From positions 1 to 64,000 of the forward strand of contig NZ_LXKA01000098.1 in NCBI RefSeq assembly GCF_001645125.1: a DNA stretch of 64,000 bases, written 5' to 3'. Origin of the DNA: Paraburkholderia ginsengiterrae (GTDB lineage Bacteria > Pseudomonadota > Gammaproteobacteria > Burkholderiales > Burkholderiaceae). Below are positions 28,046-37,716 of this stretch, piece after piece (the stretch's first letter is position 1; each line of letters starts with the position of its first letter). The notes under the pieces were generated by a model. The model was not told where the DNA came from. It searched no databases and saw only the letters and a program-made list of their open reading frames with translations. The position numbers were made by a program, and so were the translations under genes.

Positions 28046-29130
28046 TTGTCGGTCGCCGGCTCGCCAACAGCCGGCTGCGCCACACGTCGATCGACGCGGC
28101 GCGGAGCAGCCTTGGGCGGCCGGAGTTCCAGTCCGAATGTGCGCTTGATCAGCCGCTTCATCCCGAAGACGCGCCGTTTCATCGAGATCTGCGTGCGATA
28201 GCGCAATGGAGGCAATGGCGCCTTGTGTTGCGCGGCGAAGCTTCGATACTTCGCCGCGGTCGCCTCAACCAGCTTCAGCGCTTGCGGAAGAACAGATGCG
28301 TCGACACGGGAGGTCAGAAAGCATTCGTTGGCGAAAAACTTATGAAACAGCGCCAGCCAGTAAGCTTCATCGTCTCCGGCTTTGCTCTTTTCAAGGGCCT
28401 CCCCCGCAAAGCGGGCGACACACTCGACGGAGCGCAGCGTCGTCACCTGCGTGATACTCCCTGCACGTCGGCGGTAATAGTAGAGTTCGTCACGCAGACC
28501 GTGCAGCGTGCGCGCCCGCTTATACACCTGAGGAATGGCGGAACAGTCTTCATACACGTGATCAACCGGAAACTCTATGCCGTCCCATAGCGCTCGCCGA
28601 TAGACCCGCGCGCCGGAGTGCACCTGGCAAATGCGTGCGAACTCCAGCAACGCCTCAATACTGTTGGTACGTTGGCCTGCCGTTGCGTCGTCCACGATCA
28701 CCAGCGCGCCAACTCGGCGTCCGGTTGAATCCACCATGCCGACATTGAACTCGATGATGTCCGCGGTATCGGCATCGAGCAAAGGCATGACGATATTCGT
28801 GAAACTCGCCGCCAATTCATCATCGGAATCAAGAAAGCCGATATAGCGGGATTTTGCACGCGCAATGCCGGCATTACGGGCTGCGCTGACGCCCTGATTT
28901 TCCTGATGAATTACCGTAATGTTGTGCCCGCCAGGGCCTTCCTTGACTTTAAGGATTTGCTCCAGAGTGCCGTCCGTCGAGCCATCATCGACGACAATCA
29001 CCTCAATTTCTTCGAATCGCGGCTGAGCGAGGATCGATTTGAGCGCAACTCCGATGTAATGCTCGACATTAAATGCCGGAATTACCACGGACAAAATTTT
29101 TTCGTCACTTCCGCTGTCCACTGGTTTCAT
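28042..29130 (-). CDS. Glycosyltransferase family 2
   Basis: 362 residues, GT-A fold. LSVVIPAFNVEHYIGVALKSIL, EVIVVDDGSTDGTLEQIL, NQGVSAARNAGIARAKSRYIG (cut: NQGVSAARNAGIARAKS) and the metal-binding GFLDSDDEL are textbook family 2 signatures. VYEDCSAIPQVYKRA carries the ED motif. First gene of the minus-strand EPS operon, overlapping the next gene by ATGA. Related in plan to the plus-strand GT2 at 29657-30637 across a 526-bp divergent spacer. Confidence 0.9.
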   Translation of the reverse strand: MKPVDSGSDEKILSVVIPAFNVEHYIGVALKSILAQPRFEEIEVIVVDDGSTDGTLEQILKVKEGPGGHNITVIHQENQGVSAARNAGIARAKSRYIGFLDSDDELAASFTNIVMPLLDADTADIIEFNVGMVDSTGRRVGALVIVDDATAGQRTNSIEALLEFARICQVHSGARVYRRALWDGIEFPVDHVYEDCSAIPQVYKRARTLHGLRDELYYYRRRAGSITQVTTLRSVECVARFAGEALEKSKAGDDEAYWLALFHKFFANECFLTSRVDASVLPQALKLVEATAAKYRSFAAQHKAPLPPLRYRTQISMKRRVFGMKRLIKRTFGLELRPPKAAPRRVDRRVAQPAVGEPATDK

Positions 29131-29656
29131 AGGATGTGCAACCCTTCAAAATCGATGGTTCGAAATTGCCCTGACATATAAGAAGGCAATGCGGCGAATA
29201 GCACTTCGTTGCGCTGATCACGGACTCAGCGCGGCATCAGTCTTGCCTCTGGAACGGTCCGATCGAACAGCGCGAATCCTTCGTGTGACACTTTTTCGTT
29301 ATATGCCTCACACACACCCGCAATCGACCTCGACTCGTTTGATGTCGACCGCGCGAATTCTCAGTACGCCCCCGTACACCCCATATTGCAGTGCGGCGCG
29401 GATATCGTACGTTCGGAAGCCCACAGTGCAGGAACACATCGCGGGCGGCAGGACCACGTTCACATTCGTGTAATACACAGACAATTGATGGCGTAGCGCG
29501 CTGTGCATGCCCCCGACGGGAAATGTGACGCATCGCACCGACTCGCAAACGCCTGTTTACTAACATCACTTACTTGAAGAATGGATGCGCAAGCAAGGAG
29601 GGCCCGCTTACATCGCAGCATGAGCAGCCCGACACGTCAATCTGGAGGCCTCACCC
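29131..29656. other. Divergent intergenic region between two GT2 genes
   Basis: 526 bp with no gene I can support. It must contain the promoter of the minus-strand EPS operon and that of the plus-strand GT2. I saw no strong -10/-35 pair, no long inverted repeat and no RNA gene. A ribosome-binding site is seen just upstream of 29657 (TGGAGG). Confidence 0.5.
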
Positions 29657-30637
29657 ATGTCCGTGCCCAAAGTAAGCGTTCTGCTGCCGATCTACAACGT
29701 CGAACCTTACGTTGAAGCGTGCCTCAACTCCCTCCTGTCGCAGACCTGTACCGACTTCGAGATCATCGCCGTCGACGATTGCAGCCCGGATCGCTCAAGC
29801 GAGATCGTGTCTCGCGTACTTCAGTCGCAGGACAAGGTCGCATGGAAGCTGGTGACGAACGAGCACAATCAGGGGCTGGCGGAAACGCGCCGGATTGCCG
29901 CCATGGAGGCGACCGGAGATTATGTGTTATGCGTGGATAGTGACGACTACGTTCATCCGGATCTGATAGCACGCGTCATTCAGGAGGCCGTCGCGCATGA
30001 TGCCGATGCCGTGATTTTCGCCGCGACAAATGTCAGTGCCGATGGTTCGGTGAACTATCAGATTGACAGCGACGACAAGGTGATAACCGGGGTCGAGGCA
30101 GTAGAAAGAATCATGGACCTGACGTTGCAGGCGTACTGCTGGAACAAGCTGGTGCGGCGCTCGATCTTCGCCGGCGTCCACCATCCGAGCGGGCTGATTT
30201 ACGAAGACATTTGCGTGTCTGTTCAGACTCTGGGCAGATCGAAGATCGTCCGCCTGATACCGGATCGCCTGTATTTTTATGTATTGCGCGAGAGCGGCAT
30301 CTCAACCCGGTTCAATCCAAAGATTCTGGATCTCTTTGCGATCATGGACCTCGTGGAGAAAACCACGTCGTCGCTGCCGATCGAGAATCGGAACCGGCGT
30401 CTTTTCAGACTGAAATATATTTACGGCTTCAGAACCGTCGCGTTCCAGGTGGCGATGAGAGCACCCACCTACCAGCTCGCCCAACCCATCTTGCGAACGG
30501 TATCGGAACGGCTGCATCTGCAGCACCTGTATCGCATGTATGCAGATAGCCGGCCGAAACTGTCGTTCGTGATGTGCCTGCTCAAAATACATCCACGAAT
30601 CTTCTACAGCTTCGTCCGGCGTTTCAGCGAACGGTAA
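29657..30637 (+). CDS. Glycosyltransferase family 2
   Basis: 326 residues. VSVLLPIYNVEPYVEACLNSLL, DFEIIAVDDCSPDRSSEIV, NQGLAETRRIAAMEATGDY and the metal-binding CVDSDDYVHPDL define a family 2 transferase. LIYEDICVSVQTLGRSK has the ED acid pair. The start is preceded by TGGAGG. The C-terminal basic stretch (IFYSFVRRFSER) may sit at the membrane. Single gene, convergent with the lipoprotein hydrolase gene 48 bp away; no obvious terminator between them. Confidence 0.9.
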   Translation: MSVPKVSVLLPIYNVEPYVEACLNSLLSQTCTDFEIIAVDDCSPDRSSEIVSRVLQSQDKVAWKLVTNEHNQGLAETRRIAAMEATGDYVLCVDSDDYVHPDLIARVIQEAVAHDADAVIFAATNVSADGSVNYQIDSDDKVITGVEAVERIMDLTLQAYCWNKLVRRSIFAGVHHPSGLIYEDICVSVQTLGRSKIVRLIPDRLYFYVLRESGISTRFNPKILDLFAIMDLVEKTTSSLPIENRNRRLFRLKYIYGFRTVAFQVAMRAPTYQLAQPILRTVSERLHLQHLYRMYADSRPKLSFVMCLLKIHPRIFYSFVRRFSER

Positions 30638-30685
30638 AGTTCGACCCGGCTGCGTTGACTACCCGCAACCGGATCATGGCCTTGC

Positions 30686-32089
30686 TTAATGCAAGCCCGC
30701 GACCGCCTGCTTGATCGTGGCGTAAATCGGCTTCTGAGCAGCGTTGCTCGTCATGATGCCGTAGTTGCCGGTAGGATCATCGTACAGTTCGTACCAGTTG
30801 AAACCGATCACGCCGTACGTGGACTTGGCCGCCCAGAGTTCCGGAATCGTCTTGGTGATGTACGCCTGCGCCTGTGCCGTGGTGAAGTCGGTGTTGATGC
30901 CGATCTCCGTGAACATGATCGGGAGGTTGTACGCGTTGTGCAGGGTCTGCAGAACGTTGTAGTTCGTACCCGTCACGCCCCACGTATTCTCCGGATCACC
31001 GCCGTCGGAATACCAGTGCAGCTGGATGATGTCAGTCTTCACCACCGGGTGGCCGGTCGAGCCATCCGGCTGCGTGCCCGTCAGCATGCCCTTGTACCAG
31101 CCCAGATGCAGGAAGCCCGCCGATGCGGTGGCGATGACCTTCGTCGTGCCTGCCGTATCGACCGAACGCCAGCCGTCGTAGTAGCCGCGCAGCGCGCCGC
31201 GCCAGATCGGCCACGTGCTGTTGTCGTAGTCGGAGACATTGGCGCCGTCGTTGGCAATCGGCTGGTTGTGGCTATCGAGGTCGTATTCGTTACCGAATTC
31301 GATCACCGGAACGCCCTTGAACTTCGTCGCCGCGTAAGCCGCCATCGAATAGGCGTAAGCGTAGGCGCTCGCCTCGGTCGGCGTGCCGCCGTTCAGCGAA
31401 GGATCGTCCCACGGATAGGCGTCGATCATCGGCATGACCGTGACACCCGACATGCCCGGGATCACCGTGTTGGCGACGGTGTCAATCTGGCCGTAGGTGT
31501 GGATATCCTGGCGGTTGCCCGTCAAGCCCAGGTCCGTAAGGGTCGACGCTTGAGTCGCGAGAGGAATCGACGTGTAAATGCCGCCGTAGTTGTAGTGCTC
31601 GTTGATACCCGAGAACGGGATCGCAGCAGTCGTGGTGGGCGTCGAACCAGCGGGCGCGGACGCAGCCGGTGCGGAAGCCGCGGGCGAGGAGGCCGGCGTG
31701 CTCGTGGCAGGACGCGGATCCGACGAGGCTACCCAGTTGCTGTTCTGCCAGACCCACCAGTTACCGTCGGTGTTCTCTTGATAAACCTTGCCCGCGTACC
31801 ACAGCAGCAAGGTGACATTCATCGTAAAGCCAGCTTTCGTACCTGCGCGATAGGCCACGCCGCTCTTCACCTGCCAGACAGCGCCCGACGAATCGTTGAG
31901 CGACGTAGCCGGCGGGATCGTGGTGCCGCTGACCGACGCCGGGTGCCTGATGACATCGACTACGGTTGCCGGATCGGCCACATTGGCGACGCCTGCCGCA
32001 TTACCACCACTACCGCTTCCGCCACCGCATGCGGCCAAAATTGGTAGTACTAAGTAGATTGAATGCTTACGTAAGGTTTGAAGTTTCAT
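30686..32089 (-). CDS. Glycoside-hydrolase lipoprotein, clan GH-A
   Basis: 467 residues from the ATG giving MKLQTLRKHSIYLVLPILAAC; the lipobox LAAC (18-21) predicts a lipoprotein. Residues about 62-122 form a small Trp-rich module (VWQVKSGVAYRAG, LLLWYAGKVYQ, WWVWQNSNWV), then an Ala/Pro/Ser/Thr linker (125-155), then a TIM-barrel hydrolase with acid/base E268 (VIEFGNEYDL) and nucleophile E395 (IMFTEIGINT). Likely outer-membrane or periplasmic and acting on the local polysaccharide. The specific GH family and substrate are not decided. Confidence 0.82.
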   Translation of the reverse strand: MKLQTLRKHSIYLVLPILAACGGGSGSGGNAAGVANVADPATVVDVIRHPASVSGTTIPPATSLNDSSGAVWQVKSGVAYRAGTKAGFTMNVTLLLWYAGKVYQENTDGNWWVWQNSNWVASSDPRPATSTPASSPAASAPAASAPAGSTPTTTAAIPFSGINEHYNYGGIYTSIPLATQASTLTDLGLTGNRQDIHTYGQIDTVANTVIPGMSGVTVMPMIDAYPWDDPSLNGGTPTEASAYAYAYSMAAYAATKFKGVPVIEFGNEYDLDSHNQPIANDGANVSDYDNSTWPIWRGALRGYYDGWRSVDTAGTTKVIATASAGFLHLGWYKGMLTGTQPDGSTGHPVVKTDIIQLHWYSDGGDPENTWGVTGTNYNVLQTLHNAYNLPIMFTEIGINTDFTTAQAQAYITKTIPELWAAKSTYGVIGFNWYELYDDPTGNYGIMTSNAAQKPIYATIKQAVAGLH

Positions 32090-33033
32090 CTGACCCACTG
32101 TTGAATTGATAACGGCCTTGAATCAGGCAAAAGCTCGCCCTAAGCCCCTTTAAGGAAGCCAAAGCGACTGAAAAGAAGGAAAGATAGGCGAAACGGCCCA
32201 TGCGCCCCGTCAAAACCAGGCGCAAGTAAACAACCTGCGTTCCGCCTCAGGTAGAACGTTCGTTCCACCCCAGCGATGAGTCGCAATGTTACACAGATGA
32301 AACGTTTTAAACGAGCCTTGAACCGTAACAAGCTGTAACGTCTGATAATTAATTCGGCAGTTTTTTATATTTATATTATTAATATAAATATAAAATTCAC
32401 CTATTAAATCATACGCATGCACCATATTGGACAGGCGTGCCAGATTCGCGAAAAGTCATATCAGGCTTTACCCGAACGGACGGAGTGCCGTGGATTTATG
32501 GGCCATTGGCCGGATTATCAACGTGTCGCGTGCACATCCTTGCCCCATCTTTGGGCAGAGCCGATTGGACGCCATTCGCGTTTAGAGTATTTATTCTAAT
32601 TTTGCGAACCGTGGCCCAGAATCACTATCCCGATGATTTGCTTACGAAATGCCGATGTTCTGGGGGCAATTTCCAACGTCGTGGCGGAGATCGCCAGTCG
32701 CCGTGATGGCGGGAACTAGTAGCAAAAGTGACGCCAACTCCCCCGTGGCAAGCCCCTTTTTGGGGCACAAACGAAGCACCCGCCAGTGGTTCGACGCCCG
32801 TTCATCCGGGGCGAAGAGTCGTCGGACAGTGATTTTCCCACCCTCAAATTCACAATGCCGGCCGCAATTTACGACATTTCGCTACGTGCGCAAGCGAACC
32901 GACAACCACTAGCGCAAGGTCGCGTAATACAACAGAACCACGAATCTAAATATTCGATTATGGCCGGAACATTTAAAACGCAATTAGCATTAAATGTTTT
33001 GAATATCCACAAGGATAGCGAGACAAATAAAAC
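32090..33033. other. Large AT-rich divergent intergenic region
   Basis: About 940 bp between the hydrolase lipoprotein and the alpha/beta-hydrolase gene. Short open frames in it (for example 32437-32706) have no ribosome-binding site, odd composition and no family likeness, so I do not call genes. It holds a 33-bp AT palindrome (32363-32395), a small GCCCC-TTTTT-GGGGC hairpin at 32752-32766, and AT-rich DNA at 32930-33030. It probably contains promoters for both flanking genes. Confidence 0.5.
32363..32395. repeat. 33-bp perfect AT palindrome
   Basis: TTTTATATTTATATTA (32363-32378) and TAATATAAATATAAAA (32380-32395) are exact inverted repeats around a single T. All 33 bases are A or T in a genome that is otherwise GC-rich. 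It lies about 275 bp upstream of the minus-strand lipoprotein gene and 640 bp upstream of the plus-strand hydrolase gene. It could be an operator, a silencer-protein site or a DNA structural element. Confidence 0.85.
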
Positions 33034-34815
33034 GTGAACTTCAAAATGCATCCGGTCGATTTCGGCGGACATTTCGGCTGGCTCTACGAGCCGGAGCCGC
33101 GATCCGGCGAAGTCGGGAAATCAGGCATCGTGATCTGCGGCCCCCTCGGGCATGAGGCCCTGTGGCTGCACCAAACCATGCGCTCGCTCGCCGACCGTCT
33201 CGCGAGCCAGGGGTTCGCTGTCTTGCGCTTCGACTACGCCGGCACCGGTGACTCCGTCGACACCGATGAACTCGTGGAACCCAGCAAGTGGACCAGCGAA
33301 GCCATCGAAGCAGTGACTTTTCTGAGGCAAGCAACGGGCGCGGAGCGCATTGCGCTTGCCGGGTTCCGCTTCGGCGCGCTGGTTGCCGCGCAGGCCGCGC
33401 CGGCGGCGCTCGTCGACACGGTGGCGCTTATTGCGCCAGTGGTCAGCGGGCGGCTATTCATCAGGGAAATGAACGTTCTGCAGCGAGCGTGGATCGATAA
33501 AACAAGCCGCCATATCAACGGCGATACGGCGCCCGACAACGCGTTTGACGTGCTGGGGCACCGCTTCAGCCGAGCTTCAATTGACGCGATATCGAAGTAT
33601 GATCTGCGCCGGGTGACATCCCCCCCGGCGAACAGGCTGCTGATCGTTCACGCCGCCAATCAGGGACCCAGCTACGAGCTCGGGAACCTGTACACCACGC
33701 TTCGCGCCGAAGTCGATTCGCTTCCGTTTCCCGAATATCCCGACGCAATGCAACCCTCGTGGCAGGCGGTACTGCCCGAGGCAACCTTGCGTTCCATCGA
33801 GGAATGGTTCGCGCGCGAGATGGCGCAATCGCCCGCACCGCTTCCAGCTGCCGCGTTCGATGCGGTGCCCCATTCGGCCCCTGCCTGGCGGCCAGTCGGT
33901 TTGGACGGCGTGGTCGAAACACCGGTCGAGCTGGCCGACGGGCGTCTCTTTGCGATGCTATGCGAACCGGCAAACCAGCAGGGACGCTCACCGCTCGTCG
34001 TCATCGCCAACACCGCGGCCACGCATCATGTGGGCGACGGGCGGTTCAACGTCGAACTGGCCCGTTCGCTGGCACGCGCGGGCATCGCATCCGTGCGCGT
34101 CGATGCGCATGGCATTGGCGACAGCCCGGGAGCCCGGACGGTCGCCAACCCATCCCTGCTCAGTTATGACCAGCTTGCGGCCGATACGTCGCTGGCGGTC
34201 GATTGGGCGGTCGAGCGGGGCCATCCGCACGTCGCCGTGTTCGGCATCTGTTCAGGTGCCTACCTCGGGCTTCACGCAGCCATACGAAACCCTGCGGTAG
34301 CGGCGCTGTTGCTAGTCAATCTGCAGAGCTTTGAATTTCCGGTCGGCTTCAGGATGTGTGATGCCGCGACCATCGGATCCGGCTCCACACGCGCACATTT
34401 TCAGGCCATGTTTCGTCCGCAGAAATGGTCGCAAGTTCTGCGCGGCGAAGTCAGCCTGCGACCTGTGTTGCGGACCTTGACCCGCTATGTCATCGACGCC
34501 GTCGGCAATACCGCCACGGCATGGGCCGGTAATGCGAACGGCAATGCAGTGAACAAGGGCGCCCGCGCCCGACGTCGCATGATGGATCTGGATGCACGGG
34601 GAGTTCGTGTCCGCTTGCTATTCAGTCCGCTCGATCACGGGCTGGACGAATTGCGATTGCACTTCGGGCGAGGGGGACGCCGCCTCAACAAGCTCGCTCA
34701 TGCCAGCGCCATGGTCGTTCCGAACATGGACCACGAAGTTCTGAATCCAGCGGCACGGCAGCGGGTTGCGACGCTGTGCGAGACATTCTTCAGGCAAGCA
34801 TTTGCCAACGAGTAA
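33034..34815 (+). CDS. Two-domain alpha/beta-hydrolase-fold protein with atypical nucleophile elbows
   Basis: 593 residues, two tandem alpha/beta-hydrolase domains (about 1-265 and 285-590), no signal peptide. Domain 1 has VLRFDYAGTGDS and a nucleophile elbow LAGFRFGALVA, where Arg112 replaces the usual Ser. Domain 2 has VRVDAHGIGDS and the elbow VFGICSGAYLG, placing Cys405 at the nucleophile position, with late LLFSPLDHG and NMDHEVLNP as possible acid and His. It recalls exosortase-linked hydrolases and acyl-transfer proteins of EPS clusters, without a clear match. The GTG start at 33034 is poorly supported by a ribosome-binding site; the internal ATG at 33046 is an alternative. Confidence 0.75.
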   Translation: MNFKMHPVDFGGHFGWLYEPEPRSGEVGKSGIVICGPLGHEALWLHQTMRSLADRLASQGFAVLRFDYAGTGDSVDTDELVEPSKWTSEAIEAVTFLRQATGAERIALAGFRFGALVAAQAAPAALVDTVALIAPVVSGRLFIREMNVLQRAWIDKTSRHINGDTAPDNAFDVLGHRFSRASIDAISKYDLRRVTSPPANRLLIVHAANQGPSYELGNLYTTLRAEVDSLPFPEYPDAMQPSWQAVLPEATLRSIEEWFAREMAQSPAPLPAAAFDAVPHSAPAWRPVGLDGVVETPVELADGRLFAMLCEPANQQGRSPLVVIANTAATHHVGDGRFNVELARSLARAGIASVRVDAHGIGDSPGARTVANPSLLSYDQLAADTSLAVDWAVERGHPHVAVFGICSGAYLGLHAAIRNPAVAALLLVNLQSFEFPVGFRMCDAATIGSGSTRAHFQAMFRPQKWSQVLRGEVSLRPVLRTLTRYVIDAVGNTATAWAGNANGNAVNKGARARRRMMDLDARGVRVRLLFSPLDHGLDELRLHFGRGGRRLNKLAHASAMVVPNMDHEVLNPAARQRVATLCETFFRQAFANE

Positions 34816-35105
34816 TGTCTGCGGAAATCACGTCGGTCGAATCGGTCGGAATTTGCCAGTCAGGGAAGTTCCGGTGCGTGGTTAACCGCACGGACGCACG
34901 CAGTTCGCACTCCCCGCAATCGCTGCAGTTCGCTATCTTCTTTTAATTGGGATCCCGAAAACTACGCTCGCCGACATCGCCAATGTGCGGAGGTTAGAGC
35001 GCGCGAACGCGACCGATACCGATACCGAATCCATCCGGCCCGCCCACAGGCTGCCGCGCCGGAGGCATTCACAAAGACCATTATTAGAGCTAGAGCAAAA
35101 ATAGA

Positions 35106-35732
35106 ATGAATCCGTACCCACCTGCTGCCGAGATCACCTCGGCGCGCAAAGTGACCCGCCGGACTTTGCTATGCGGCATGGCGTCGGCCACGCTGGCCGC
35201 GATGTGTCCGCGCGTCTATGCGCAGCATGCCGCAGGAGTCGTCACTCCACCGGTTCGGCTCGACGACGCCTGGTTAGTCGACCAGACGGGCCAAAAACGC
35301 CTGCTGGACGACATGCTGAGTCAACGCATTACCGCACTGCAGACGATCTACACCGGATGCAGTTCTGTCTGCCCTCTGCAGGGCGCATTGTTCGGCGCGG
35401 TTCAGGAGCGCGTGGCGAAGATACGCACACGTCATCCGATTCAATTGCTCTCGATCGGCATCGATCCGCTTTCCGATTCGCCTTCTGCCTTGCGCGACTG
35501 GCTGGCACGCTTTCAGGCCGGCCCCGACTGGCACGCGGCGACTCCGGCATTGCCGGATGTCGACCGCATCCGCATAGCGCTCTCGGGCAGTCAGTTACCC
35601 CTTGGAAACATCGCCGATCACTCAACACAAATCTACTGCTTCGACGCAAACGCAATGCTGCGCTGGCGGAGTTCCGACCTGCCGCGTGCAAACGAAATCT
35701 GCGATGTGCTCGACGCGCTAGGGCGCGTGTAG
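35106..35732 (+). CDS. SCO1/SenC-family copper chaperone
   Basis: 208 residues. N-terminal twin-arginine-like signal (KVTRRTLLCGMASATLAAMC) then a thioredoxin-fold domain. The copper ligands are present: C85 and C89 in YTGCSSVCP and H172 in NIADHSTQIYCFD. Known SCO proteins carry copper to cytochrome oxidase CuA, and in Streptomyces SCO also affects maturation of a copper radical oxidase. Here the next gene, 25 bp away, encodes exactly such an oxidase and no cytochrome oxidase gene is near, so copper delivery to that enzyme is the likely job. Confidence 0.88.
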   Translation: MNPYPPAAEITSARKVTRRTLLCGMASATLAAMCPRVYAQHAAGVVTPPVRLDDAWLVDQTGQKRLLDDMLSQRITALQTIYTGCSSVCPLQGALFGAVQERVAKIRTRHPIQLLSIGIDPLSDSPSALRDWLARFQAGPDWHAATPALPDVDRIRIALSGSQLPLGNIADHSTQIYCFDANAMLRWRSSDLPRANEICDVLDALGRV

Positions 35733-35757
35733 TTAGACGCCAATGGAGACCAAAGTC

Positions 35758-37716
35758 ATGGCACGTATTCATTCCGCCAGAATCGCAGCGGGACTATTCG
35801 AAAATAGTGTGAAGTCCCTGTTCCTGATCGCATTGACCTGGACCCTTGCCGCGTACTCCGGATTCGCCGGCGCGCAGACGCCCGGCCCGGTGACGCTGAG
35901 CGGCTCGAGCCTGTGTCTGGATGTCAATTCGCAATCACTCTCCCCTGGCGCGATGGTCGATGCCTGGACGTGCAACGGCGGCTCCAATCAGATCTGGCAG
36001 CCGACCGCCACAGGAACGCCGTACAAGTTCGTCAGTCAGAACAGCGGTCTGTGCCTGGACGTGTCCGGCGCAAGTACCGCCGCCGGCGCACCCGTGATTC
36101 AATGGACCTGCAATGGTGGCGCCAACCAGGCCTACTCAATTAAGGCGCAGGGTAACGGGTATGCGCTCGTCGCATCGCACAGCGGCATGTGTCTGGCGGC
36201 CGCGAGCCTGACTACGCCGGGTCCGCAGATTCTGCAGCAGGTATGCAACGGGAGTGCCCTGCAGACCTGGCAGGTAGCCGGGCTGAAAGTGACCGCGCTG
36301 CCGTCGAAGTGGACCGCGCCCATCAAGCTCCCAATCGTGCCGGTGGCGGCGGCGAATCTGACCGACGGGACCGTGCTGTTCTGGTCGGCCGATAGCGCTC
36401 TGAACTTCACGGCAGGAGAAGTCACGCCGGGCAAGACGTATACGGCGATCTTCAATCCCACCACCCAATCCAGCAAACAGGTGATCGAAACCAACACGGG
36501 CCACGACATGTTCTGTCCAGGCATCGTGAATCTGCCGGACGGCCGCATATACGTCACCGGCGGGTCGAGCAGCGACTTGACCAGTCTGTACTCGACTTCC
36601 ACGGCGAAATGGGCTGCGGGTGACAAGATGAACATTCCGCGCGCCTACCAAGGGAGCGTCACGTTAAGCAATGGCAACGTGTTCCTGGTGGGGGGATCAT
36701 GGAATGGCCCGCTGGGCGGCAAAACCGGCGAAACCTGGATTCCCGGTTCGGGTTGGCAGTTGAACGGTGCAATTACCGATAACTACATCCTGACGAACGA
36801 CGCCGGCGGCATCTTCCGCGCCGACAACCACGCGTGGTTGTTCGCCGTGTCCAACGGCCAGGTGTTCCATGCGGGCCCCAGCCAGGCGATGCATTGGTTC
36901 GATACGTCGGGCAATGGCAACGTGACTGCGGCCGGCGTTCGAGGCAGCGACAGCGACGCAATGAACGGCAACGCCGTGATGTACGACATCGGCAAGATTC
37001 TCGCGGTCGGTGGTGCGCCGAGCTACGACTCGTCCAACGCCACGTCCAATGCCACGCTAATCACCCTCAACAACGGTACGGCGACGACGCAGACGCTTCC
37101 GTCGATGAGCTATCAACGCGCGTTTAGCAACAGTGTCGTGTTGCCGAACGGGCAAGTCGTCGTGATGGGCGGGCAGACGTTCGCCCAGCCTTTCTCGGAC
37201 GATACCGCGGTGCTGACGCCGGAGTTGTGGGATCCGGTGAAGATGACTTTCACACCGCTCAATCCCCAGGCGGTGCCGCGCAACTATCACAGCATCGGCT
37301 TGCTGCTGCCGGACGGCCGCGTGCTGAGCGGCGGTGGCGGACTGTGTGGGAGTTGCTCGACCAACCACACCAACGTCGAGATACTGACACCGCCGTATCT
37401 GCTCAACGCGAACGGGACGGCGGCGACGCGGCCCACCATCAGTTCGGCGCCAGCCACGGCTCAACTCGGGACTTCGATTGCCGTGTCCGCCAGTAGCGGC
37501 ATCCAGGCATTCGCGCTGATGCGGATGTCGTCGGTGACACATTCGGTCAACAACGAGCAACGGCGCATCCCGCTGAGTTTCACGGTGGGCACGGGCGGCG
37601 AGTATCTGCTGGCCATTCCCTCCGACCCCGGCGTGGTGATCCCCGGGTACTACATGCTCTTCGCGCTGAATGCCAGCGGCGTGCCGAGCGTCTCCCGCAT
37701 GGTGCAGATTCCGTGA
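35758..37716 (+). CDS. Copper radical oxidase (galactose/glyoxal oxidase-like) with ricin-type lectin domain
   Basis: 652 residues from the ATG at 35758, chosen because GGAGA lies 9 bp upstream; a shorter-spaced ATG at 35743 is less likely. Signal segment 20-40 predicts export. Residues 45-175 are ricin-type QxW repeats (CNGGSNQIWQ, CNGGANQAYS, CNGSALQTWQ). The kelch-propeller catalytic core follows with all galactose-oxidase residues: Cys253 (GHDMFCPG) and Tyr297 (PRAYQGS) for the thioether cofactor, stacking Trp315 (GGSWNG), Tyr510-His511 (RNYHSIGLLLPDGR) and His595 (SSVTHSVNNEQRR). A DUF1929-like domain ends it. It oxidises alcohols or aldehydes to give peroxide. Confidence 0.92.
   Translation: MARIHSARIAAGLFENSVKSLFLIALTWTLAAYSGFAGAQTPGPVTLSGSSLCLDVNSQSLSPGAMVDAWTCNGGSNQIWQPTATGTPYKFVSQNSGLCLDVSGASTAAGAPVIQWTCNGGANQAYSIKAQGNGYALVASHSGMCLAAASLTTPGPQILQQVCNGSALQTWQVAGLKVTALPSKWTAPIKLPIVPVAAANLTDGTVLFWSADSALNFTAGEVTPGKTYTAIFNPTTQSSKQVIETNTGHDMFCPGIVNLPDGRIYVTGGSSSDLTSLYSTSTAKWAAGDKMNIPRAYQGSVTLSNGNVFLVGGSWNGPLGGKTGETWIPGSGWQLNGAITDNYILTNDAGGIFRADNHAWLFAVSNGQVFHAGPSQAMHWFDTSGNGNVTAAGVRGSDSDAMNGNAVMYDIGKILAVGGAPSYDSSNATSNATLITLNNGTATTQTLPSMSYQRAFSNSVVLPNGQVVVMGGQTFAQPFSDDTAVLTPELWDPVKMTFTPLNPQAVPRNYHSIGLLLPDGRVLSGGGGLCGSCSTNHTNVEILTPPYLLNANGTAATRPTISSAPATAQLGTSIAVSASSGIQAFALMRMSSVTHSVNNEQRRIPLSFTVGTGGEYLLAIPSDPGVVIPGYYMLFALNASGVPSVSRMVQIP

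Noticed and set aside
29189-29473. 94-codon open frame in the divergent spacer between the two GT2 genes
   Set aside because: No ribosome-binding site or family likeness, and it would occupy the only space available for two promoters.
32437-32706. Possible small gene in the 0.9-kb intergenic region
   Set aside because: No ribosome-binding site, no recognisable motif, and unusual Cys/Arg composition; not enough support to call.
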